Shown here piece after piece: positions 1 to 9,171 of a stretch of 33,174 bases of DNA (its first letter is position 1; every line of letters starts with the position of its first letter). Position numbers and translations under genes: made by a program. This stretch comes from Anaerolineales bacterium (GTDB taxonomy: Bacteria > Chloroflexota > Anaerolineae > 4572-78 > J111). The stretch lies in NCBI GenBank assembly GCA_012032575.1, contig JAAUSP010000011.1:1-33174 (forward strand), read 5' to 3'. Below the pieces are notes generated by a model that saw nothing but the letters and a program-made list of their open reading frames with translations, was not told the DNA's origin and searched no databases.

Positions 1-476
1 TCACCAGGGGCGTTGCCTTTAAATCGCCTTCCAGATAAATGCCCCCCCGAAATAACAAACAGGGCAAACAGCAGGGCGATGAAGGCGAAGTATTCCTCCA
101 GGCTGTGCAGGAGCGGCGTCCATTCCGCCAGCGCCCCCAGCAGGATAACGACCGGCAAGGCCCACAACAGGGCGATAATTAATTTGTTTCGATTGCTCTC
201 CCACATGTGCCCCAGGCGGCTGTGGGGAAAATTAGCCGCCGTAAACGACATAACCCCGATGGTTAAGAGCAAACCTATGAAAGGGAGCATGGACCATAAG
301 GGCAAAGACAGCGTTGCTTCCGGGTCGGATGCTTCGGTGAATAATTCAAAATGGGTGCCAGGTTGAATTGTTTGGGGGGCGGCTTGAGCCGGCGAAGCCA
401 GACTGAACACAACCCCGGCCATAAGCGCCAGACCGCCAATAACCCCAATAAAGCCAAAAAGTTTAGTGCGTGTCAT
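1..476 (-). CDS. Na+/H+ antiporter-like ion transporter, N-terminal part, frameshifted
   Basis: The start ATG (474-476) follows an AAGGAAGAG ribosome site. The product opens with a hydrophobic signal or first membrane segment, then two more membrane helices, and runs into EEYFAFIALLFALFVISGG. In another frame it continues as IYLEGDLKATPLV, which is how the NhaD/citrate-transporter-like 'ion transporter superfamily' antiporters read (GG.....GDL.ATPLVN). The break lies in a run of seven C at 42-48, where six would keep the frame, so one extra base is present. The rest of the gene lies outside the window. It is on the same strand as the acetate operon but about 580 bases from it, so co-transcription is not implied. 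Family assignment rests on this short N-terminal stretch and is moderately sure; the ion transported cannot be told. Confidence 0.6.
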   Translation of the reverse strand, partial: MTRTKLFGFIGVIGGLALMAGVVFSLASPAQAAPQTIQPGTHFELFTEASDPEATLSLPLWSMLPFIGLLLTIGVMSFTAANFPHSRLGHMWESNRNKLIIALLWALPVVILLGALAEWTPLLHSLEEYFAFIALLFALFVISGGHLSGRRFKGNAPG

Positions 477-638
477 CTCTCTTCCTTGTTGAATGGGATA
501 AGGGAAAATTGGAATAAATACCTCGCTGCCTCATCGTAATGACAACAGGCGGCGGGGCCTTGATGACTGCACTTTACTGTGAGTTCAATGAAACTGCAAA
601 TGTAACTGCTCAGGCATGTTATCCTTCGACAGGCCCCC

Positions 639-698
639 TTCGACAAGCTCAGGATACGGCTTCGACAAGCTCAGGATACGGCTTCGACAAGCTCAGGA
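639..698. repeat. Tandem 22-bp repeat, about 2.7 copies
   Basis: The unit TTCGACAAGCTCAGGATACG plus GC occurs at 639-660 and 661-682, with a partial third copy at 683-698. Related half-sites (TCCTTCGACAGG near 622, CTCAGGACAGGTTTCGACC near 704) flank it. CTTCGACAAGCTCAGG-like words are recalled as common dispersed intergenic repeats in many draft bacterial genomes. There are no unique spacers, so it is not a CRISPR. It lies in the 580-base gene-free stretch 477-1056. Confidence 0.85.
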
Positions 699-760
699 AG
701 TTCTCAGGACAGGTTTCGACCGAAGGAAGAAATTGCTGATGCGCCAGGTAGCGCTGTAAG

Positions 761-784
761 GACGCTTCGCGTCGGCCTGCGGCC
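761..784. repeat. Two abutting mini-hairpins (REP-like)
   Basis: GACGCTTCGCGTC (761-773) is directly followed by GGCCTGCGGCC (774-784). Each is a short perfect inverted repeat with a 3-base loop. They lie in the gene-free stretch 477-1056, which otherwise shows no coding signal. The paired design resembles REP elements; no transposase partner is visible. Confidence 0.5.
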
Positions 785-950
785 TCGAAACCACATAAGG
801 GCTGAGTAGTTACAATATTTTTTTGAATGGGTTGCAGCAAAGGATGGGTCACGCCTGGGGCGTGAACTATAGACGGGAAGATGCCCGGCAATTAAACGAA
901 GTTTAGCTTATCCCCTGAGTTTACTGTATCAACAGTGCGGAGAAATGTCG

Positions 951-991
951 TCCCCTTCAGGGGGGAAATCTTCATCCCCCGCGTGGGGGAT
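951..991. terminator. Paired GC-rich hairpins after the acetate operon
   Basis: TCCCC-TTCA-GGGGGA (951-966) and ATCCCCC-GCGT-GGGGGAT (974-991) are two strong stem-loops 66 bases beyond the stop of the last gene of the minus-strand operon (1057). Neither has a clean U-run, so they could be a weak terminator, an mRNA 3'-end stabiliser, or intergenic repeats. Nothing else lies between here and the antiporter start at 476 apart from the repeats listed. Confidence 0.4.
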
Positions 992-1056
992 ATTATTTAT
1001 CGCCTCTGCGGGCAATCTGAGGTACGGGCTGGGCCAAAGTCTATTCGATTATTCGA

Positions 1057-3171
1057 TTAATAACTCAGCCGGGCATAGTAGGTTTGCTGGGCGGCATGGC
1101 GGGCAGCTTTGTGGGTAACAATGCCCCGTTCGGCCAGGAGGCTGATGAGCTTGAGGAAGATTTCGCCGGTGAGGATGGCATCGCCCAGAGAGGTGTGGCG
1201 GCCAATTATTTTGATGCCCAGGCGTTGGGCAATTGCCTCTAAACTGTGAGACTCTTGATTCGGATGAATCACCGCCGACAGGAGTAAGGTATCAAGGACC
1301 GGGTTGATGAATTTAATTCCGGTTTGGATTTCCTTAAGCTGCAACAGCCGCATATCAAACGCGGCATTGTGGCCGACCAGCACGGTATCTTCGGCGAAAC
1401 GTTGAAACTGGGGCAAAACCTGCTCGATGGTGGGCTGCCCCTTTAGCATCTCAGGCAAAATGCCGTGAACAGCAATTGATTCACGCGAAAGGATGCGCTT
1501 GGGGTCAACCAGTTGATCAAAAATTTCCTGGCGTAATAACCGGCCATTGACAATGCGGACCGCGCTGATGGAGATGATTTCGTCGCCGCCCGAGGGATTC
1601 ATTCCGGTTGTTTCGGTGTCAAAAACGGTGTAGGTCAGTTCCGAGAGGGGCCGATCATCGAGTTCCGGTTTCTGCCCCGGTTGGTGAAACAGGTCGAAAT
1701 CGTAATATTCCGGGCGGCTGCTCTCGATAATGGGTACACTGCGCGTCGGCCTGGGTTGGGTGGTCGGCAGCAGCAGGCGGTAGTAAGCCATATTGGTGGT
1801 TTTGTCGGTCTGGCACCAGGCTTCGCTGCCGTGGCGTTCGGCTACCTCGCGCAGGGTCAGCGGGCTGCCTTCGCCCTCGGCAATTAGCGATTGATTTTGC
1901 CAGGCCCACAAAGTGTCCATATCAATGGCTGAGCCGGACCACATTAAATCGAGCGCGGCCAGTCGCCCGGCCCCTTTGAGCCGGAAGGTCACCTCTTTTA
2001 CACCGGCCTCGGTTTGCAATTGACGCATAATGTAGGTCATAGCTTGCACCACCGAGTAGCTATCCACTTTAAGCCATAAATTCTCTTCGTTGACGTCAAC
2101 CCTGGTGTAAATGCCTAACTTGTCTTCAAATCTGCGCTGGATGGCCCACAATAAGTCGCTGCTTAGCATTTCTTCCAATTGCCACCCCGCTTTAATATCT
2201 TCGGCGTATTCGGTGGTGGTTTGGTTAACTCGGGTGCTCAAATTGAGCGACTCGTCGTAGATGATCTTTTTCAACTGATTGAGCTTGACCGCGTCCATCT
2301 CAGGGTATTCTTCGATGGTTTCAATGGCGGCGCGAATACTGGCCAGCGAGGCCCGAATGCCCTCGGTTAACGATTTTAACAGAATATCGCGACGGTTGCT
2401 GGCCTGCGATTGGCGGGTAATATCCTCCAGGGTGAGAATAAACCCGCTGATCTCTTTGTGCTGGTCCAAAACGGAGGCGATATGAACCCGAATGAGCTGG
2501 CCGTTAGTGGCGGTGGTGACAAAGTGGGAGACCAGATTAGTATTTTGTTTTTCACTGCGATACGATAACTCTTCCAGGGCATGCATAATGGGGGTGCGAT
2601 CAATCAGACCAAAGACAGAGCGCCCCAGCCCAACAAACCCCCCCGCTCCGTTTTTGGGCGAATGTACTGAAACCTGGCCCAACATCTGTCTGGCCCGGTT
2701 GTTGTACAACAAAATTCGCCCCTCGACATTGCATACCAACACGCCCTCGGTTAATTCTGACATCAAGGCGACCAACCTGTTTTTTTCTTCTTCAAGGGCG
2801 GCCCTGGCCTGGAGAATTTTGCTTTCCTGGTCGCCCAGAACCGTCTGAAAACGTTCGGCGAAGGTGTTGATTGCCAGGGTCAGTTGGCGCAAGCCGGCTG
2901 CTTCTTCCAGCGGCACGCGATGGGCCGGATTAGCCATGCTAATCAGGGTTATCTGTTCGGCCAGTTGGGTGGAGCCTAAAATGTAAGTGCGGAAGAAATA
3001 GTTAAAGCCGGCCCCCAGACTCAGTAGCACGCCTACAAGCACCACAAAAGCCGTAATCGCCCAATCTTGCAGCACGGGGGAGTTTAGAATAAAGAGGGTC
3101 GCCCCTATGCCCACCAAAAAAAGAAAAACGTTGACTAATTTTAAGACCAGTTCGAGTTTGGAACGGCTCAT
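1057..3171 (-). CDS. Membrane PAS / degenerate kinase / DEDDh 3'-5' exonuclease fusion protein
   Basis: Two membrane helices (about residues 12-30 and 35-58) are followed by a HAMP-like coiled coil (about 80-130) and a PAS domain (about 131-255, ending LTLEDITRQ). Next is a DHp-like segment ([20 protein letters not shown]) in which the phospho-accepting His is absent, then a region matching the kinase ATPase domain in position but without clear N and G boxes. The last 190 residues are a DnaQ-like exonuclease with all DEDDh residues: D518 and E520 (VFDTETTG), D606 (GHNAAFD), H659 and D664 (HTSLGDA). The start overlaps the stop of the receiver gene (ATGA), showing translational coupling. Related exonuclease genes accompany acs/actP/DUF294 clusters in Proteobacteria. 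Its substrate is unknown. Membrane tethering and a PAS sensor argue for regulation rather than replication proofreading. Confidence 0.85.
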   Translation of the reverse strand: MSRSKLELVLKLVNVFLFLVGIGATLFILNSPVLQDWAITAFVVLVGVLLSLGAGFNYFFRTYILGSTQLAEQITLISMANPAHRVPLEEAAGLRQLTLAINTFAERFQTVLGDQESKILQARAALEEEKNRLVALMSELTEGVLVCNVEGRILLYNNRARQMLGQVSVHSPKNGAGGFVGLGRSVFGLIDRTPIMHALEELSYRSEKQNTNLVSHFVTTATNGQLIRVHIASVLDQHKEISGFILTLEDITRQSQASNRRDILLKSLTEGIRASLASIRAAIETIEEYPEMDAVKLNQLKKIIYDESLNLSTRVNQTTTEYAEDIKAGWQLEEMLSSDLLWAIQRRFEDKLGIYTRVDVNEENLWLKVDSYSVVQAMTYIMRQLQTEAGVKEVTFRLKGAGRLAALDLMWSGSAIDMDTLWAWQNQSLIAEGEGSPLTLREVAERHGSEAWCQTDKTTNMAYYRLLLPTTQPRPTRSVPIIESSRPEYYDFDLFHQPGQKPELDDRPLSELTYTVFDTETTGMNPSGGDEIISISAVRIVNGRLLRQEIFDQLVDPKRILSRESIAVHGILPEMLKGQPTIEQVLPQFQRFAEDTVLVGHNAAFDMRLLQLKEIQTGIKFINPVLDTLLLSAVIHPNQESHSLEAIAQRLGIKIIGRHTSLGDAILTGEIFLKLISLLAERGIVTHKAARHAAQQTYYARLSY

Positions 3172-3539
3172 AGTTCTTCCAGAATGGCTTTTACGGCGGT
3201 GAGTAATTCTCTGGTTGAAAAAGGTTTGGTAATGTAAGCATTCGCCCCCAGCGCCAGGCCCTTGGTGATTTCAGCTTCGCGGCCCTTGGCGGTAAGCATG
3301 ATGATTTTGATATGGTTCCAGTCCGGATTTTCGCGGACCTTCTGGCACACATCAAAGCCGTTGAGGCGCGGCATCATCACATCCAGTAAAACCAAATCCG
3401 GCTCAAATGTGGCAATCTTCTCCAGACCCTCCTGGCCATTGTGCGCTACCCGGACATAATAACCGGCTTGCTCCAGGAGAAATTCTAGCGAGATAACGAT
3501 ATTTACTTCATCGTCAACAATCAAAACTCGTTTCGACAT
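3168..3539 (-). CDS. Single-domain response regulator (CheY-like receiver)
   Basis: This 123-residue protein consists only of a receiver domain. The acidic pocket is D9-D10 (VDDE), the phospho-acceptor is D53 (LVLLDVMMP), the switch Thr is in IIMLTAKG, and the conserved Lys is in ITKPF. There is no output domain, so it must signal by protein contact or phosphorelay. It begins 11 bases after the stop of the CrbS-like kinase and overlaps the exonuclease fusion by four bases. It is thus placed to take phosphate from the kinase and to act on the fusion protein. In Proteobacterial CrbS proteins a receiver is often fused to the C-terminus of the kinase, and here it appears as a separate gene. Confidence 0.93.
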   Translation of the reverse strand: MSKRVLIVDDEVNIVISLEFLLEQAGYYVRVAHNGQEGLEKIATFEPDLVLLDVMMPRLNGFDVCQKVRENPDWNHIKIIMLTAKGREAEITKGLALGANAYITKPFSTRELLTAVKAILEEL

Positions 3540-3550
3540 GGCCTGCTGCC

Positions 3551-6388
3551 TCAGTTTTGCTCACCGATTTGGGCATGATTAGAAACCCGCCGTTGATCAC
3601 CGTTGCTCTGCACCACAACACCGTCCGTGACTCGTTGGCCCGACTCGACTGTGCCGTTTGGCCAGCCGAGCGGCGGCTCTAACGGCAGAGTAAAAGAAAA
3701 AGTAGCGCCCTGCCCCAGGGTGCTGGTAACCCATAACTCACCGCCAAAGTGGGCGATGATGTGCCGTGAAATCGGCAAGCCCAGGCCGGTTCCCTGCGGT
3801 TTTTCAGTCATCGTGTCCCCCACCTGGCGAAATTTATCAAAGATGATGACGCTGGTCGGCCGCACTGATGCCGGGTCCATTGTCGCTCAGCATCTACCTG
3901 GATCATCTCTTCCTTTACTTGCAGCCGCACCCCGATCCACCCGGCATTGTGGTCGCAGAATTTGATGGCGTTGGAGAGTAAATTTAACAGGACTTGTTTG
4001 ATGCGATCCCGGTCCGCCACCAGCGGGGGGACAGTCTTTGGTAAATCTAGCTGGAGGTCAACCCCATTTTCTGTAAATAACTGGCTGGTCGTTTCCAGCG
4101 ATTCGATAATCACTTCGGCCAGATCAATCTTCGAAATATCCCACTCGGCGTTGCCGGACTCGATTTTGGATAAATCCAGAACCTGATTGATCAGCCGGGT
4201 CAGCCGCTCATTCTCTTTGAGGATAATGCTTAAAAATTGGCTGCGCCGGTCCGCGTCCAAATCGGGATTATCGAACAGGATTTCGGAAAAGGCCCGGATT
4301 GAGGTCAGCGGGGTGCGCAGCTCATGGCTCACGGTTGAAATAAAATCGTCTTTGAGCCGGTCAAGTTCCTGCAAACGTTCATTGGCGGCGCGCAGTTCGG
4401 CGGTGGCCGCTTCCAACTCGTGTGATTTTTGCTCCAACTGGCGGCTGTAGGCAATGGTCTCGTCGAGCATGCCCATCACTTCGCCCATATTCAGCGGCTC
4501 TTCTTTAACCACCGAGGCCATCATCACCCTGGCCGAAGCCGCCCAATCGAGCCGGCCAATAGCTTTTCGGCATAATTGACCAGTTCGGCGTTGGCGTTAG
4601 AAATTTCGGCCCAGTTCAAACTGCGCTGCCGGGCATACTCGCCCAAAAGGTCATCGGCCCGGCCTGGCCCCAGAAAACGTCCTAACAGCAGGCGTAAATC
4701 TGTCACCGAGGCTGTGCCGCGCCAGAGATTGATCGGGTTGCCTTCGCTGGAGCGCTTAAAAACGTCTACAAACAGGCTGGCCTGGCTGTGCTCAATTACG
4801 CTCTGCCGGCCCAGCAGTGAGCCGCCGATGTAGCCCATCACGTTGACCAGCAGACTCCAGAACAGGGCATGGGGAATCGGCGACCAACCGCTCAAGCCAA
4901 AAAGTTGATAGGGTTTGAGCCAGCTCAGGCCAAACGGGCCTTGCTCCATGATGCTGGCCGACAACCAGCCCGACTCGGCCAGCGATGGGAGCAGCAGCGT
5001 ATGGATCCAAACCAAAAACCGGCGCTCAAGCCAAGCAGCGCCCCGCTGCGGGTGCCCCCTTTCCAGTATATGCCGCCCAAAATGGCCGGGGCAAACTGAG
5101 CCACAGCAGCAAATGAAACCAGGCCAATCGAAACCAGGGCGTAGACTTCGCTGGTGAGCCGGAAATACAAATAGCCCAACAGCACAATCACCACAATGGC
5201 GCTGCGGCGGATAATCAGCAGCAGTCCGCTCAAATCCTTCCGTTCAGCCAGCCGCAGCCCTTCCCAACGCAGCAGCACCGGGATAACCAGGTCATTGGAA
5301 ACCATCGTGCTCAGGGCCACCGTTTCCACAATCACCATGCCCGTTGCCGCCGACAAGCCGCCCAGAAAAATAAGCAAGGTCAGGATATCCTGGCCGTGAG
5401 CCATCGGCAGGGTCAGAACAAAGGTATCGGGGTCAACGGCACCGTTGGGAAAGAGGAGTAACCCGGCAAAGGTGATGGGCAGGACAAAAATGTTAATTGC
5501 CAGCAGGTACAGGGGAAAGAGCCACATGGCTTTGGGCAGATGCTTCTCGTTGACATTTTCTACTACAGCCACCTGAAATTGGCGGGGCAGGAACATAATG
5601 GCCAGCATCGAGAGGAGGATCAACCCGAACCAACCTCCATAACCCTCGCCGGTCCCTTCCTGAGTGAACAAAGCTTTTAAGTCGGGGTTAGCGGCTGCCT
5701 GGGTAAATAAGTCGCCAAAACCATCAAACAGACCAAAAGTTACAAACAGGCCGGCTGCCACAAAGGCCAACAACTTTACCACCGACTCAAAGGCAACGGC
5801 GGCGACCATGCCTTCGTGGTGCTCGGCGGCGTCCAGGTGACGCACCCCAAAAAGAATGGCGAAGGTGGCCAATAATAAGGCTACGTAAAATCCGGTATCG
5901 CTTAAAATGCCGACCACGCCCGACGCAGGTGTGCTCAATTCGGGATAACGCCACAGCAACGTAAAGCTGGTGGAAACGCCTTTAAGTTGCAGCGAGATGT
6001 AGGGGATGATCCCGACGATGGCAATCACTGTAACCAGCCCGCCCAGGGCCGTGCTCTTGCCGTAGCGGGAGGCAATAAAATCGGCAATCGAAACGATGCG
6101 ATTAGCCTTGCTGATATAGATAATTTTGCGAAGCACAAACCACCACAGGGCAGCCATGAGGGTGGGGCCGAGATAAATGGGCAGAAAGCCCAGGCCCGTG
6201 CTGGCAGCCCGGCCCACGCTGCCGTAAAAGGTCCAGTCGGTGCAGTAAACGGCCAGCGATAAGGCGTAGATGTAAGGGCTGCTCAGGCTGCGCCGGGCAT
6301 CGGCGCGCTGATCGCCATAGTAAGCAATGGCAAACAACAGCCCGATATAAACCAATGAAACCAATAAAATAATCCAGCTCTGTAACAT
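3551..6388 (-). CDS. crbS: CrbS-like sodium:solute symporter-histidine kinase, four frameshifts
   Basis: The reconstructed protein is about 945 residues. Residues 1-520 are an SLC5-type symporter core of about 13 helices (start [18 protein letters not shown]). A linker of the STAC type and a coiled coil follow, then HisKA with H-box [19 protein letters not shown] (His near 689) and an HATPase with [31 protein letters not shown] and [10 protein letters not shown]. Four indels break it: a missing base in A5 at 5014-5018, a missing base in C3 at 4542-4544, an extra base near 3889 and an extra base near 3848. All motifs survive in the correct order, so sequence error is likelier than decay. CrbS with CrbR is known to switch on acs in Vibrio and Pseudomonas. 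Here it lies within the acs operon and is followed by a lone receiver gene. The ligand is presumably acetate or a related signal, but that is inference. Confidence 0.85.
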
Positions 6389-6430
6389 ACCGTCAATCCA
6401 AAGCTGATTAACCCTTCAGCCCCGAAAGGT

Positions 6431-6622
6431 CTAATATTCTATGACCAGCGCTATCAACCCGATTAAGGCCGCCCAGGCGGTAAAAACGTAGACATAGAGC
6501 ACCGGAATGCCCCAGACCAGGCCCTCAACACTGAAAAGTGATAAAATGGGATAGTTGAAAAATATGCAGCCTGCCAGAAATAGCGCCGCTAACTGCTGTC
6601 CCTTTAAATTGCGCTTATTCAT
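6431..6622 (-). CDS. Small two-helix membrane protein of the acetate locus
   Basis: The product has 63 residues, beginning MNKRNLKGQQLAALFLAGC, with two membrane helices (about 10-30 and 35-60) and a basic N-terminus. It lies 42 bases before the CrbS-like gene and 24 bases after the DUF294 protein on the same strand, with no room for its own promoter. Similar tiny proteins are recalled at this position in acetate loci of other phyla, so it may be an accessory subunit of the symporter-kinase. No catalytic residue is visible and no function can be assigned. Confidence 0.75.
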   Translation of the reverse strand: MNKRNLKGQQLAALFLAGCIFFNYPILSLFSVEGLVWGIPVLYVYVFTAWAALIGLIALVIEY

Positions 6623-6646
6623 CGGCTTTTCCCCCCACTCTAAACG

Positions 6647-8463
6647 CTAACCGAGCCGTCCCGTCTGGAACCGCTCGCCGGTAAACCTTTGCATATCGCG
6701 AATATCTTGAAACGCTTTTTTGAGCTGGCGTTTTTCCAGGGGCGATAACGCCTCCAGGCGAACCTGATTGGTCAGCGACGCTCCGGCCCGGTAAGCCCGC
6801 AGTTGTTCCTTGAGCCGCAGCCGCAACACAAAATGATAGGTTTCGGCCAAAGTTTCGGCCCATCCCGGCTTAACACCCCACTTTTCGCTGCCGCTTCCAG
6901 CCGGGCCAGGGTGGGCCGGGCGGTGGCCCCCACTTGCAGCGCATACAGCCGGGCCAGGGTAACAATCGGGCTGACCCCGGCTTTTTTCAGGTCTATTTGC
7001 CCATCTTCGGCCCGAATGTGCCCGAAAAGACCCAGCGGGGGCGGAAAATTGAGCGCGGTTCGGGCCATGTGGGCCAGAAAGATTTGCTGCTTGCCGGCTT
7101 CCTGTAAAAGCTGCTCCAATGGACTCAAGGAGAGCTGCCCGTAGACCGGGCGGAAATCGAAAAAGATGGCCGCTTCCAGCACGGCTTGAGGTTCTGGGGT
7201 ATGAATCCAGCCCTGAAACAGCCGCACCCACTCGCTTAAGGTATAACGCCACTTGGTGGCCAGATAACCGCCCGCACAGGGTGGAAAGCCGGCCAGCATG
7301 CGCCCATTGACCACCCGTTCGGCCAGGGCGGCAAAATAAGCCTGGGCGGTGGGCGTCTCTTCGGCATAAACCAGGGCATTGTCCTGGTCCGTAAGCAGAG
7401 CCTGTTCCAGCCGGCCTTCGGAGCCAAAAACAATCCAGGCATAAGGCGTCGGGGGCGGCCCCAGTTCGGCTTCGGCTTGTTTGAGCAGGCGTTTGGTCAG
7501 GGCGTCGTTGAGGCTGGCAATTATCCGGCCAATCTGAACCACATCCAGCCCGCCCCGAAAGAGCTTCTCGACCATGCCGGTGATTTCCAGCCCGTAGCGG
7601 GCCAGAACCTCGATTTCGGCCCCCTCTTCCACTCGTTTGAGCAGGTACAACGGGCTTTTGGCCTGATGCCGTAACAGGTCGGTATCAGTAATCACCCCGA
7701 TAATCTGATCGTTCTGGATGAGGGGCAGATGGTGAATATTTTCTTCAAGCATAAAGAGCGAAGCGCTGTAAACCGGGGTTTCGACAGGCAGCGTTTTGAG
7801 AGGGTGGCTCATTACCCGGTGTACCGGCGTTTCCGGGGTCAGGCCATCGGCCAGAATCCAGCGCAAATCCCGGTCGGTCAGAATACCGGCCGTTTGGCCG
7901 CTGACCAGCACACTGCTGGCCCAGGCCTTTAACATCACCTGGGCCGCTTCGGCAATGGTTGCCTCCGGTAAAACGTAGATGGGGGGACGGTGAATTAAAT
8001 CGCCGGCTGGACTGGTCAATTCTCCCCCCAAAGGTGTAACTTTGCTGCCCAAAGCGCGATGCAGCCGCTCGCTCCGGCGCTGAAAAAAGTCGGCAAAGGC
8101 CGGTTGTTGCAGCAGCCGCCGAAACGTGATCTCCGGCAGCCGGTAAACCTGAACATCTTCTTCGGCCAGCACGTCGGGGCTGGCCGGACCTGGCCGCAGC
8201 CATGAGGCGTAACCAAAAAAGTCGGCCTCTTCCAACACCTGCACCACCTGGCCCTCACGCTCCAGGCGCACCGCCCCCTGGTGAATCAGGTAAAGATGCT
8301 GGCTGGGCAGGCCATCCTGCTTGAGGATGTAAGTTCCTTTGGGGAAGTGAACAACTTCCAGGGTCTCGGCGACCGCTTTTAGCTCGGTTTCGCTTAATTG
8401 ATCAAAAGGTGGATAATTTTGAATGGGGGCAGCTACAGTTGCCACAGCACACTCTCTGCTCAT
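6647..8463 (-). CDS. cNMP-binding / CBS / DUF294 nucleotidyltransferase-like signalling protein, one frameshift
   Basis: The reconstructed length is about 605 residues. The order is a cyclic-nucleotide-binding-like beta barrel (about 18-135), a CBS pair (about 160-275, with MSHPLKTLPVETPVY and GVITDTDLLRH), a DUF294 nucleotidyltransferase core and a helical DUF294 C-terminal domain. The GlnD-like catalytic signature is visible as G347-S348 (FGSEGRLEQ) and D359/D361 (TDQDNAL). The C-terminus moves to a second frame near 6862, where one base is missing: SRD-WAETLAETY reads through if restored. The ATG at 8461-8463 is the first start upstream of the domain. DUF294 genes regularly accompany acs/actP. 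Whether it transfers a nucleotide to a protein or makes a nucleotide signal is unknown. Confidence 0.88.
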
Positions 8464-8560
8464 GATAGCTTTCAGCCAGAACTCTTTCTATAGTAACTGC
8501 GCTAACCCTACTTGGCAAATTGAAATCCGGCTAAATCCTCCCTTATCACTGGCAGTGGCC

Positions 8561-8959
8561 TCAGGCTGGCTGACCGGCAGAATCACTCGGAAATGCCAGG
8601 CCCAGCAGAATTCCCGCCGGTGTGCCATAAAGCAGCCCCACCAGCGCCCCGGACAGGGTAAAGGCTACATCGCTGCCGCCGCCGACCCCCGTCGCCAGGG
8701 CTGTGCCTGAGATGGCCCCGCACAAGCCCAGCAGAGTCGCACCCCGCCAGCCGCCGCCATACCAGCTTACTACGGCCCCGCCGACGGTCCACATCAGCGT
8801 AATGGGTCCGGCCAGACCCATTAACTGGGTCAGTTCAAAGGGGAGGTCGCCATACAATCTGACCATGCCATAGGGAAAAACCATCATCACAAAACTAAAG
8901 CCGGCGGCCACTCCCATCGGCAGCCCTAGCAGCCGTAATAATCCTTTCTTTGCTAACAT
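8561..8959 (-). CDS. Small glycine-rich membrane protein, unknown function
   Basis: The start at 8957-8959 is chosen because AGGAG lies seven bases upstream. An upstream ATG at 9016 has a poor ribosome site and would force a perfect inverted repeat (8979-9003) into the coding region. The product has 132 residues, MLAKKGLLRLLGLPMG onward, with about four hydrophobic segments. The glycine-rich loops (GGAVVSWYGGGWRG, GVGGGSD) resemble the small helix packing of glycine-zipper or transporter-accessory proteins. It lies between the acetate symporter and DUF294 in the operon. I do not recognise the family. Confidence 0.65.
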   Translation of the reverse strand: MLAKKGLLRLLGLPMGVAAGFSFVMMVFPYGMVRLYGDLPFELTQLMGLAGPITLMWTVGGAVVSWYGGGWRGATLLGLCGAISGTALATGVGGGSDVAFTLSGALVGLLYGTPAGILLGLAFPSDSAGQPA

Positions 8960-8978
8960 AACGCCACTCCTGAAAAGG

Positions 8979-9003
8979 GGAGTGCGGATACTATCCGCAC
9001 TCC
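8979..9003 (-). promoter_or_regulatory. Perfect 12-bp inverted repeat between actP and the small membrane gene
   Basis: GGAGTGCGGATA (8979-8990) and TATCCGCACTCC (8992-9003) are separated by one base. Read on the minus strand, the hairpin follows the symporter stop by about 170 bases and is followed by CCCCTTTTC and then the AGGAG of the next gene. It could be a partial terminator that lowers expression of the downstream regulatory genes, an RNA processing site, or an operator. The U-run is weak. Confidence 0.6.
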
Positions 9004-9171
9004 GTTTATCTTTCATTCTCCCGACGGGTTAGCTGCCGAGAAAAGCACTTTTTCGATGACCTTGGGCCGGGATCAGGTGATCAGGAGATTTTTTGCTTTT
9101 TTTATCCCCAATCCCCTAATCCCGGCGAAGCTTTTTGAACGGCTATAACCTCAGAGTTTGAGTGATTGAGC

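Noticed and set aside
639..698. CRISPR array
   Set aside because: The 22-bp units are adjacent with no spacers, and no cas gene is present.
8960..9016. Longer start (ATG at 9016) for the small membrane gene
   Set aside because: It would place a perfect 12-bp hairpin in the coding region and has a ribosome site one base from the start, whereas 8959 has well-spaced AGGAG.
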